From Methanosarcina barkeri str. Wiesmoor (lineage in GTDB: Archaea; Halobacteriota; Methanosarcinia; Methanosarcinales; Methanosarcinaceae), in assembly GCF_000969985.1 (NCBI RefSeq), contig NZ_CP009526.1, positions 1,674,001 through 1,738,000 of the forward strand: a stretch of 64,000 nucleotides of DNA. The letters are read 5' to 3'. How positions within the stretch are numbered: the first letter of the stretch is position 1; every line of letters starts with the position of its first letter. Below the pieces are notes generated by a model. It did not search any database and was not told the origin of the DNA. It saw only the letters and a program-made list of their open reading frames with translations. The translations under genes were made by a program, and so were the position numbers. Below are positions 1 through 8,404 of this stretch, in pieces.

Positions 1-358
1 TCTCGCGGTCAGCATACCAGTATCCAAACTCACTTCCCTCTGTAGGCACAATAGTTGCTTTGTATCCTTCCTTCTCAATAAGTTTTGCAATTTGAAAAGC
101 GACTATTCGAAGGGTTGCAGTTGCTGCCATAAGAGTATTGGTATATTCTGCCCGCCCGGCTGGAAGTGTCTCAAAAGCTCCTCTTGGTATGCCAACTCCC
201 AGAACTATAACTGATTGAACGCCTGCCATCACGTCCTGAGGTTTGTTTCCTGTATATTCCGGGTTTTCAAAGCAAGCTGCATCTGCAATCCCAATAAAAT
301 CCGCGTTCATTTTAAAAGCGGTGTCTTCTATCTTTTTTGTAAGAGCAATTTTCCTCAT
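1..358 (-). CDS. QueG-like iron-sulfur protein, N-terminal part (cut by window edge)
   Basis: The minus strand is open from an ATG at 356-358 to the window edge, giving 119 residues. The start MRKIALTKKIED is followed by ADFIGIADA and by QSVIVLGVGIP, the pattern of the N-terminal domain of epoxyqueuosine reductase-like and reductive dehalogenase-like proteins; their ferredoxin cysteines lie further downstream and would be outside this window. A purine-rich GGAG-type site (complement of ctcctg at 366-371) lies upstream. Family assignment is from memory. The specific substrate cannot be told, because methanogens carry several QueG-like proteins of unknown function. Confidence 0.6.
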   Translation of the reverse strand, partial: MRKIALTKKIEDTAFKMNADFIGIADAACFENPEYTGNKPQDVMAGVQSVIVLGVGIPRGAFETLPAGRAEYTNTLMAATATLRIVAFQIAKLIEKEGYKATIVPTEGSEFGYWYADRE

Positions 359-657
359 ACTTATCTCCTGTTAAAGTTAAATTTCGGTTAAACCAGGTCC
401 TGCTTTGTTTTCTTTTTATGGTTATAACTTTTGAGGTTCAATTTATATCTACTTGTAAGGTTTTTCTATTTACAGGCTCGGGTTTCGTGTAGAAACAAAG
501 AGATATTTAAAAACAAGGAAACAGTTAATATATAAATTATTGATTTCATCTGTATATTAACAAATTATCTTCATTACAAACAATAACTGTCGGCTTAAAG
601 TTATTGTTAAAGTTATTGTATTCTAAGCCGGAGGGGCTATGTAAAGTTTCTGGGGGG
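359..657. promoter_or_regulatory. Divergent intergenic region with TATA-like box and short inverted repeat
   Basis: This 299-bp AT-rich stretch separates the QueG-like gene from the rightward beta-helix gene. A TATA-like run (aatatataaa) lies near 528-537, about 120 bp before the chosen start of the beta-helix gene. An 8-bp inverted repeat, CAATAACT at 581-588 and AGTTATTG at 599-606, follows it and could be an operator or a weak hairpin. Nothing else is recognisable. Confidence 0.3.
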
Positions 658-2409
658 TTGGTTCTGAGAATTGTACTTATCGGAGATTGTAGCAGCAGGC
701 GGAGGTTAAATGCCGTGCTGATTGTTATTTTATTTTTACTTTCGGCAGGCGTCGGAAGTGCAGAGGTCATTTATGTAGAGCCTGGAAACTCGATCCAGGC
801 TGCAGTAAATAACTCTACGTCCGGAGATATAGTTATCGTGAAAGCCGGGGAATATCAGGAGAATATTGTTGTCAATGTTTCAGGTATAAATATCAGTTCG
901 GAGTTTGAGAACCCTGAAAATGTGCTTATAAGGACGAGGGATGAAAATTCCAGTGTGTTTCAGATTAAAGCCGATAATGTAACTGTCAGCGGCTTCAATA
1001 TAACCGGGTCAGGGGAAGTTTCCAACGTCTCTGTCTCCAGCATCTCTAATGTTTCAGGTTTTTCAAACGTTTCCGAAATGGGCAATGATTCCAGTGGCTT
1101 CAATAATTCCAGTGATTTTGAGAGTGCCGATCCTGAGCAGGCTTTCAGTTCAGAGCCAGATAAGCCTACATACCAATGGGATGGGTTTGGTTGTCCCTCA
1201 GCAGGGATTTGCCTTGAGCAGGTTAACAACTGCACAGTCGAGAATAACATATTTTTCGAAAATAGGTACGGGGTTTATCTGCAGGATTCCAAGAATAGTA
1301 CAGTCTTGAAGAATACTTTTTTCCGCAACGGCATCTGGCTTGACGAAGGGTGCGGCGAAAACCTGCTAATAAATAATGCTATTGAAGAGAGTAACCTCAT
1401 TATTGGGGCCCACTGCTGGGATAATATAATGTTCCAGAACAGGGTTTCAAACGGTGAAGGAATAAGTATTGCCTGTTGTGGTGGAAACAATCTTGTCTCA
1501 AGAAATGAAATTATAAACTGCAGTAATGGAATTGACATCTATGACGTTCAGGCAAGGACCGTCCTGCGTGACAACCTGATTCTAGGCTGCGAGAAAGGGA
1601 TTTATCTAACTTTCGTCTTCGATTCCAGAGTTTATAATAACACGATTTCAAACGGAAGCACAGGCATTTTTCTAAGAGAGGACTGCCACGACAATGAGCT
1701 GTCTAACAATACAATAACAACGAGTAACGAATCTGGCATTTACCTGCTGGACTACAGTGCAGATAACCGCATTTATAACAATTACTTCAATAATCGCGTA
1801 AATGTTAAAGCCGAAAATACTAAAGGAAATATCTGGAATACTACACAGTCGCCAGGGACAAACATCGTAGGAGGACCAAGCATGGGAGGAAATTTCTGGG
1901 CGAATCCGGAAGGGACCGGCTTCTCTCAGGTCTCAAATGATTCAAACTCGGATGGGATCTGCGATTTACCATTCCAGATTAATGGAAGCGATTTCGATTA
2001 TCTTCCACTTGCCAGACCTCCTTTCGTAACCGGTGTGGATCTTGAGGTCACAATCGGAATGCCTGAACCAAATAATACCTCGGACATTTTCATTGAAATT
2101 GACAGAGATACCCTTAATTTAGGAACCATGCTCTCCGGGCAGTCAACAGAACAGGTAAGTAAACCACAGGTTTTGACGATAAGGAACACAGGAAAAGGTA
2201 ATGTCAGGATTTCCGCTGAGGTTAGTGATCCCTCAGATACAGTTTTTTCTGAAGGGATCTATATTTCTTCCCGTTTCTGGCCAGACTTTTCTGAAGTGAT
2301 TGAAAACAATACAAGTAAAGCTCTGGAAATTGAACTTAAAGTCCCGACAAACTATTCTGGAAATGGCACTAAAAAAGGATCTCTTGTTTTCCTGGCTGAA
2401 AAGGTCTGA
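658..2409 (+). CDS. Secreted NosD-like right-handed beta-helix repeat protein
   Basis: The protein has a hydrophobic signal segment (LNAVLIVILFLL ending at GSA), then the typical opening of NosD/PbH1 proteins (VIYVEPGNSIQAAV, GDIVIVKAGEY), then many short N/G-rich beta-helix turns to about residue 440. An unusual Ser/Asn-rich insert with NVS repeats sits near residues 120-150. The last 120 residues form a separate beta-sandwich-like region (LNLGTMLSGQST). It has many NxS/T sites, as expected of an archaeal surface protein. The start is uncertain. TTG at 658 keeps a basic RRRLN segment before the hydrophobic core, while GTG at 715 has a near-perfect GGAGGT site (701-706) but leaves no positive n-region. 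TTG at 604 is also in frame. No enzymatic residues are recognised, and ligand and role are unknown. Confidence 0.7.
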   Translation: MVLRIVLIGDCSSRRRLNAVLIVILFLLSAGVGSAEVIYVEPGNSIQAAVNNSTSGDIVIVKAGEYQENIVVNVSGINISSEFENPENVLIRTRDENSSVFQIKADNVTVSGFNITGSGEVSNVSVSSISNVSGFSNVSEMGNDSSGFNNSSDFESADPEQAFSSEPDKPTYQWDGFGCPSAGICLEQVNNCTVENNIFFENRYGVYLQDSKNSTVLKNTFFRNGIWLDEGCGENLLINNAIEESNLIIGAHCWDNIMFQNRVSNGEGISIACCGGNNLVSRNEIINCSNGIDIYDVQARTVLRDNLILGCEKGIYLTFVFDSRVYNNTISNGSTGIFLREDCHDNELSNNTITTSNESGIYLLDYSADNRIYNNYFNNRVNVKAENTKGNIWNTTQSPGTNIVGGPSMGGNFWANPEGTGFSQVSNDSNSDGICDLPFQINGSDFDYLPLARPPFVTGVDLEVTIGMPEPNNTSDIFIEIDRDTLNLGTMLSGQSTEQVSKPQVLTIRNTGKGNVRISAEVSDPSDTVFSEGIYISSRFWPDFSEVIENNTSKALEIELKVPTNYSGNGTKKGSLVFLAEKV

Positions 2410-2586
2410 GAGCTCGGGTTTTTAGCTTCAATTTTCGGTTTTATAGTTTTTGGTTATCCACTGATACAAGATTATAGTCAACCCAGGAAATATATACACA
2501 TATAAACACGAACAATAAGTGTAAATAATACTTGAAAGTGAAATTAATTGTTAAGCCGCTTATATTTCAAACGAGAAGATAAACAA

Positions 2587-2647
2587 CGGAAAGCACGGAA
2601 GATACGGAAGAACCACACCCTTACTACTTATTTCTCCGTGCTTTCCG
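2587..2647. repeat. 13-bp perfect inverted repeat, possible transcription end
   Basis: CGGAAAGCACGGA at 2587-2599 is exactly complementary to TCCGTGCTTTCCG at 2635-2647, with a 35-nt spacer. The right arm is followed by a T-rich run (gattttttaattg). It lies 180 bp after the beta-helix gene and may end its transcript or be a dispersed palindrome. Confidence 0.45.
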
Positions 2648-3006
2648 TGTTTCCGATTTTTTAATTGAGTTTTCTCTACTTTTCTGTGTAAGAGCTCTCA
2701 AATAATCAAAGATTAGGAGACAATTACAGAAATTGAATATAAAAAAAGGTATATAGTCGGGTCTTTCTCCCAAAAATTTATATTAAATTGGTAAAAGATA
2801 GTTTACAAAGTTTAACTGTGCCTGTGAAGTACATTTGAACTCCATAAGATATCCTTAAGAGACACGATTATGTTAGCTGCGTATATTTACGCTTACTAAT
2901 CCTGTCTCCTGAGGTCTCTGGGCAGCAATATGGTGAAGCTTGTGGTTCAGAAGTACATCGGGTATATGTGAGGCTAAAAAATCCTTATTTTTAATGTGTG
3001 GTGAAT
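2648..3006. other. Intergenic DNA without a recognisable gene
   Basis: No intact coding region is supported here. A TTTGAACTCCATAA string at 2834-2847 matches the right half of an inverted motif seen at 23641, 25535, 28843 and 45298, so it may be an isolated operator half-site. A GGTGA site immediately before 3007 serves the decayed UPF0228 gene. Confidence 0.3.
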
Positions 3007-3104
3007 ATGATTAAAACAAACAAAGAAACTGCTGCTCTTATTGTTTTTCTAATTCTTGTAATATTTTGGGGATTGTTTGCAAAGTCGCCAAATTATACAT
3101 CGGG

Positions 3105-3180
3105 GTCAAACTATGAAACAAAGATCAAATTATGAAATAAGGATCAACTTATGAGCAAGTGCCGACCTATGAACAAATAC
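3105..3180 (+). repeat. 19-bp imperfect tandem repeat inside the UPF0228 pseudogene
   Basis: Four adjacent 19-bp units start at 3105, 3124, 3143 and 3162. They share the core TCAA-TATGAA-CAA with increasing divergence to the right. Because 19 is not a multiple of three, gain of two units shifts the frame. This explains the stop at 3133 and the resumption of the family sequence in a different frame. Confidence 0.6.
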
Positions 3181-3413
3181 CTGGCTTGATTATTCAATTT
3201 AAAGATGGGACTACTGAATTGGAAGTTAGAGCTATTCTTGAAAAATATAACTTGCCAACTTATAATTTAATTTACAATTGGGATAATAGAGGTTACAAAC
3301 ATTACATAAAAGTAAAAAAAGATAAAATGCCGGATGTAGTAGGAGAAGGATTGAATAAAGATGAAAATTGGACTGATCCCTTATTATATTATTTTGCAAA
3401 AGACGATTACATT

Positions 3414-3543
3414 GAGCCTATCCCAAAAGCTACTTTATTCTTGATCATTGGGAATTTTCAGAATTGTTACCATGATCATGATCTTTATTGATTATTCAAA
3501 ATACAAGGTCCAAAAAGCAAATTTCAAGTTTTGGGATAAACTC
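3414..3543. mobile_element. 130-bp MITE with 15-bp terminal inverted repeats, copy 1
   Basis: The element begins GAGCCTATCCCAAAA and ends TTTTGGGATAAACTC (13 of 15 positions complementary). It is flanked by the 3-bp direct repeat ATT (3411-3413 and 3544-3546). It carries no transposase. Copies at 44625 and 48653 have the same ends and their own 3-bp duplications. The end sequence and 3-bp duplication suggest mobilisation by an IS5-like transposase, which is an inference. It has inserted into the UPF0228 gene. Confidence 0.8.
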
Positions 3544-3854
3544 ATTATATGTCCTGTAGCAGAAAAAGCTATCCATGGTAAAAATTTTCTTGCAATACTA
3601 AAGAAAAATCATCTTCAGATTAATAAGTTCGTCTGGTGTATTGTTAGATTTGAAGATAATCCCAAGAACTAGATTTCTGAGGAACATACAGTTGGAATCA
3701 AAAGCCAGTTTGATAAAAACGAAAATATTTTCAATGTAGACCTTGAAGGTTCAACTGAATCAGATTTCAATATTAGTAGTCGTTCTTTTTCTCCTTTTCT
3801 AACGCAAAACTTTTACAAAAAATTCATGTTGAATAAACTCCTAAAGTATAAACT

Positions 3855-5318
3855 ATGAGACAGTCAGTGGGAATATGGTTATTTATAGCACTGGGTCTGT
3901 TCCTCCTTCTATCTACAGATTTGGGAGCTGCAGATCCTGTTATCCCGGACAGTGGGGACGTAAATCTTTCGGAACTCAGAGCTTTTGACCTGTTTTGTAA
4001 ATGTGAAACAGGATGTATAGTTAATACGGTTTCTCTTTCTTCCAGAGGAAATTATCTTGCAGTTGGGGATTTTAATCATGATGTTTCTCTTTTTAATTCT
4101 GAGGGGAAGAAACTCTGGAATTATACTACTGGAGATATTGTCTACACTGTATCAATCTCTCCCGAAGGGACTGGCGTAGTTGCAGGAAGTAACGATAAGA
4201 ATATATACTTTTTTAACAGGGAAGGAAAATTACTCTGGAGTTACGAAACAGGGGGCAGTGTGAATTGTGTTGTAGTCTCTTCCGATGGTTCATATGTAGC
4301 AGCAGGCAGTGATGACGGCAAAATTTATTTTTTTAATAAAGAAGGCAGGTTGTTATGGAATTTTGATTCCGGTGACTCTGTCCGCAGTATAGCCCTCTCC
4401 AGAGAAGGCTCTTACGTTACAGCCGGAGGTTCTAATTATTGTATTTACCTCTTTGACAGAGAAGGAAATAAAATCTGGGAACAAAAGACAGGCAGTGTAA
4501 TCAATTGTGTGTGCATTACTCCACAGGCTCGTTATGTGGCCGCCGGAGGCTCCAATTATAATGTATATTTCCTTAACCATAAAGGGGATTTTTCCTGGAT
4601 ACACAACCCTGCTTACTGGATCAGCAGCGTTTCCCTGACAAACAACGGTTCGTATTTGGCAGCAGGAAGCTTTGACGATAAAATCTACCTGTTTAACAGC
4701 ACAGGAACAAAACTCTGGGACTACAGGGCAAAAGACGACATCTACTCTGTTACAATTTCGCCGGATTCGTCATTTATTGCAGCCGGAAGCTGGGACGATA
4801 CGCTTTACGTGCTAGATCTGGATGGGAAAGAGTTATGGAATTACAGTTGCGGAGGAAATATTAATAGTGTGTCCGTTTCTCTCGATAGCTCAACCCTTGC
4901 TGCAGCAAGTGATGACGGAGCAGCGTATCTTTTTGAGCGGAACTCCACGGTTTTTGCACAGATATTCAGAGATGCTCGTTTCCTTTCAGGAGAAGGGCTC
5001 GGGCTGCCTTTAAAAGAAAGCATGGCAACAACGGGAGGCATTGAAAATGTAGTTGAGATTGCTTCAGCCTCCTCAGGTAAAATGTCGGGTGATATAAAAA
5101 GTGAAAACTATCCTGCTGCAGAGAGTTCAACTTCTACAAAAGGTTCATTAAGGCTTTCGGGACTGCTTAATTTCTTTAAATATCCAATATTCCTTTTACT
5201 GGCAGTTTTAATAGTAGCGATCTATCTGAAAAATCGAGCCTTTAAAAAACGGACTGGAGAGGAAAACCTGGAGGACTTTGAGAACCTTGATGATGAAAAA
5301 TACAGGCCTGGAAATTAA
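3855..5318 (+). CDS. Membrane-anchored eight-bladed WD40/PQQ-like propeller protein
   Basis: This 487-residue protein starts with a signal peptide (WLFIALGLFLLL). It then has eight copies of a ~41-residue unit with the pattern V-SVSxSxxGxYxAAGSxDxKIYLFNxxGxxLW, covering about residues 45-385. This predicts an extracytoplasmic beta-propeller. A serine-rich linker leads to one transmembrane helix (FFKYPIFLLLAVLIVAIYL, about 440-460) and a short acidic cytoplasmic tail. The ATG overlaps the TGA of the decayed UPF0228 frame, and no clear Shine-Dalgarno site is visible. Propellers of this type usually bind proteins or ligands, and no catalytic residues are recognised. Confidence 0.75.
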   Translation: MRQSVGIWLFIALGLFLLLSTDLGAADPVIPDSGDVNLSELRAFDLFCKCETGCIVNTVSLSSRGNYLAVGDFNHDVSLFNSEGKKLWNYTTGDIVYTVSISPEGTGVVAGSNDKNIYFFNREGKLLWSYETGGSVNCVVVSSDGSYVAAGSDDGKIYFFNKEGRLLWNFDSGDSVRSIALSREGSYVTAGGSNYCIYLFDREGNKIWEQKTGSVINCVCITPQARYVAAGGSNYNVYFLNHKGDFSWIHNPAYWISSVSLTNNGSYLAAGSFDDKIYLFNSTGTKLWDYRAKDDIYSVTISPDSSFIAAGSWDDTLYVLDLDGKELWNYSCGGNINSVSVSLDSSTLAAASDDGAAYLFERNSTVFAQIFRDARFLSGEGLGLPLKESMATTGGIENVVEIASASSGKMSGDIKSENYPAAESSTSTKGSLRLSGLLNFFKYPIFLLLAVLIVAIYLKNRAFKKRTGEENLEDFENLDDEKYRPGN

Positions 5319-5349
5319 TACGAAAACGAGGACACCTGAAATATTAGCC

Positions 5350-5376
5350 CTGGAGGCTTAAACCTCCAGCTTTATT
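5350..5376 (+). terminator. Hairpin terminator after the propeller gene
   Basis: CTGGAGG (5350-5356) and CCTCCAG (5363-5369) form a 7-bp stem with a 6-nt loop. The stem is followed by ctttatt, 32 bp after the stop codon. Confidence 0.55.
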
Positions 5377-5991
5377 AATTGTAGAGAAGATTACTATATT
5401 ACTATATATTGAGAAGCTGACATCACAATGTTTTTGCATTGGTAATTCTGAATAAGGAAAATAAATAATTTTTGTTAAAGAATATTCTTTGAAATTGACG
5501 GCTTTCATTTCCCACCTGCCACCTGCCGGTTCTCAATGGAAGCTGTTGAGGAAGTGGGACTTCACGCATTAGAGTTAAACCCTTAAATAAAAAAGGAAAA
5601 TCTTAACTATTACTTTTTCTATTCTTATAATAAGATTGAATAACGAAAAAACATAAAAAACTCAAAAAGAGTTTTTGTGTTAATCTAAAATTTGAAACAG
5701 TTATTTTATGAAATTGTCTTTAAAATAAAATCGTTTAAAAATAGACATATTGCTTTTTCTTATGTTGAATCATACAAAAATATAGTTTACTCAGTAATAA
5801 CTATAGTTTACTCAGTAATAACTATAGTTTACTCAGTAAAATATACAATTTATTTAGTATAGATTGTTTTCGTTTTTATACTCGTATTCGTAGCAGTATG
5901 ATCTACTTGTTATCTCCTGCTAATTCTAATCATATTAATAGAAATGGTCATATTAGTACTACTTTATCAAATAATTTACCTTTGACAGCTT
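5377..5991. other. AT-rich intergenic region
   Basis: No supported gene is seen in these 615 bp. The region holds the 21-bp tandem repeat described separately at 5781-5838. Short plus-strand open frames starting near 5898 are antisense to the radical SAM gene and have no ribosome-binding site. Confidence 0.4.
5781..5838. repeat. 21-bp tandem repeat, 2.8 copies
   Basis: The unit TATAGTTTACTCAGTAATAAC occurs at 5781-5801 and 5802-5822 exactly, with a third partial copy from 5823. There are no spacers, so it is a small satellite and not a CRISPR. Confidence 0.85.
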
Positions 5992-6639
5992 TCAGATTTC
6001 TTTGCTTGCAGCTTCGGATAAAGTCCTTATGTGGAAGCTCGAATCAAGCTCCTCTGCAAGCTTTCTACATTTTTCCAGGTCAATTTCGGGTATATTAACT
6101 ACTGTAACCCTTGTACTGATTCCTGCCTTCTTTGCTTTCTTAACAAAATCAAGTACTGCAGAATAAGCATTTTTATGAATCGGTCTGCAGAGTTTGTTAT
6201 ACTTTTCTTCGGACTCGGCATTCAAACTTACGGAAACAGAGTCTAACCCTGCGGTTTTCAGTTCTGAGACTACATCTCTTCCCGGATTTATCAGGGCTGC
6301 CTGTCCATTAGTATCTAGCCTTACTCGAATATTCCGGCTTTTCAGCCAGCGGGTTACTGCTAGCACCACATCAAGCCTGATGGTTGGCTCTCCAAGGCCT
6401 GTGAATACGATTTCTCTGTATTTTGAAAGGTCCAGTCCTTCAAGGGCTCCGATAACTTCCTCTGTTGTCGGTTCTCTTGAAAGCCTCAGGTCATATCCGT
6501 AAACCCCGTCTGCAAAATTACGGATGCAAAAGACGCAGTCTGCACTGCAGCGGTTTGTAAGGTTTATATAGAGATTTTTATGAGCTTCATAGTAAATTGC
6601 GTCCATGAAATCAAAATTTCTTACATTCCTTATAACCAT
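5992..6639 (-). CDS. Radical SAM protein, TatD-linked type
   Basis: The 215-residue product has NLYINLTNRCSADCVFC near residues 22-38, a CX3CX2C cluster-binding motif for the 4Fe-4S/SAM centre. It is followed by the FTGLGEPTIR glycine-rich stretch and SVSLNAES, as in small radical SAM enzymes. The LTNRC and RLSREPTTEEV pattern resembles the TatD-associated radical SAM family as I remember it. Its reaction is unknown. The start is uncertain: the ATG at 6637-6639 lacks a clear ribosome-binding site, and the Met 12 codons later is an alternative. The gene diverges from the ribosomal operon. Confidence 0.75.
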   Translation of the reverse strand: MVIRNVRNFDFMDAIYYEAHKNLYINLTNRCSADCVFCIRNFADGVYGYDLRLSREPTTEEVIGALEGLDLSKYREIVFTGLGEPTIRLDVVLAVTRWLKSRNIRVRLDTNGQAALINPGRDVVSELKTAGLDSVSVSLNAESEEKYNKLCRPIHKNAYSAVLDFVKKAKKAGISTRVTVVNIPEIDLEKCRKLAEELDSSFHIRTLSEAASKEI

Positions 6640-6678
6640 GACGTATTAGTTCATTTTTATCTCGTAACTGAAAATAGC

Positions 6679-6688
6679 TTTATATATA
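6679..6688 (-). promoter_or_regulatory. TATA-like box for the radical SAM gene
   Basis: TATATATAAA read on the minus strand lies about 40 bp before the radical SAM start codon, a plausible distance for an archaeal promoter with a short leader. The box is nearly symmetric, so orientation is inferred from the gene. Confidence 0.4.
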
Positions 6689-6900
6689 CGAATTTCTTAT
6701 TATTTTACTTCTGCTTTTGGTTTATGACTCACGTTTTCAAGCAGAAAGTTTATAGGTGATCATGTACTTCTAAGGTTCGATCTGCAGCATTTAGCTAGCA
6801 GTATCTATATTTCAACTCATTTACTCTCCGCATTGAAGTCTATACTATTTCGATTTAATATTTGATTTCAATGTTGACAGATGTGTGTTAAAAAACCAAT

Positions 6901-7310
<410 letters not shown>

Positions 7311-7319
7311 TCCTGATAA

Positions 7320-7760
<441 letters not shown>

Positions 7761-7800
7761 GAATTGTCAGTTTATTTGTTCGGATTATTAAGGTGTGCAC

Positions 7801-8250
7801 ATGGAACAGACATACGTTATGGTAAAGCCTGACGGAGTCCAGCGCGGGCTGGTAGGAGAGATAATCTCCAGAATCGAGAAGCGGGGCCTGAAAATCGTTG
7901 CCCTCAGAATGAACGTCATCAGTGAAGCCACTGCAAAAGAGCATTACAGTGAACATGCAGCCAAGCCATTTTTCCCCGGCCTTGTCGGATTCATAACGTC
8001 GGGACCTTCAGTTTCAATGGTAGTTGAAGGAAAAGATGCAATTAGAGTTATGAGGGCTATAAACGGGGCTACAAATCCTGTAGATGCAGCTCCCGGAACA
8101 GTCCGTGGGGATTTTGCTCTGGATGTAGGCAGAAATGTAGTTCATGCTTCCGATTCCCCAGAAGCTGCTGCAAGGGAAATTGCAATTCACTTTAAGGACT
8201 CCGAAATCGGGAACTATTCCAGGATTGACGAGGTCTGTCTGTACGAATAA
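7801..8250 (+). CDS. ndk: Nucleoside diphosphate kinase
   Basis: The 149-residue enzyme transfers the gamma phosphate of ATP to other NDPs through a phosphohistidine. [18 protein letters not shown] is the N-terminal signature. The catalytic His is in NVVHASDS near residue 116, and RGDFALD precedes it. AGGTG at 7791-7795 supports the ATG at 7801 over the in-frame start two codons upstream. It lies inside the ribosomal operon, the usual archaeal position before infB. Confidence 0.97.
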   Translation: MEQTYVMVKPDGVQRGLVGEIISRIEKRGLKIVALRMNVISEATAKEHYSEHAAKPFFPGLVGFITSGPSVSMVVEGKDAIRVMRAINGATNPVDAAPGTVRGDFALDVGRNVVHASDSPEAAAREIAIHFKDSEIGNYSRIDEVCLYE

Positions 8251-8404
8251 AGCAGGTGCATCAAAGCCTTTTCGCGTTTCTGAAACTTCAGGACACGATT
8301 CAGGGCCTTTGTTTATCCGACCTGCAATTTGGGTCCGTCAGGGTAAACCCGGACCCTTCTGGACCTGCAGCAAATAAGACGCGGGAATGAGAGAGGTTTT
8401 GCAT

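Larger units (their letters stand above)
3007..3858 (+). pseudogene. UPF0228 family protein, decayed by tandem repeats, a MITE and an amber codon
   Basis: The N-terminus (MIKTNKETAALIVFLILVIFWG, then SPNYTSGSNYET) looks like the membrane-anchored start of the Methanosarcina-specific UPF0228 family. It stops at 3133-3135. The family sequence resumes in another frame at YEQIPGLIIQFKDGTTE (from 3168), runs to DDYIE, and is interrupted by a 130-bp element (3414-3543). It continues as KNFLAILKKNHLQINKFVWC, meets TAG at 3670-3672 where my recollection of the family has Trp, and stays open to TGA at 3856-3858, which overlaps the next gene's ATG. Three independent lesions make this a pseudogene. The function of UPF0228 is unknown. 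Family match is from memory. Confidence 0.75.

Noticed and set aside
2857-3000. Short minus-strand frame resembling a protein fragment (SHIPDVLLNHKLHHIAAQR)
   Set aside because: No recognised family, no start and only about 35 codons.
3670-3672. Functional pyrrolysine codon
   Set aside because: The gene has two other disabling lesions, and the recalled family residue is Trp, so a simple TGG to TAG change is the better explanation.
5781-5838. CRISPR or iteron at the 21-bp repeat
   Set aside because: Fewer than three units, no spacers and no associated genes.
6770-6800. GGTTCGA string as part of a tRNA T-arm
   Set aside because: No matching acceptor, D or anticodon stems around it; no tRNA was found anywhere in the window.
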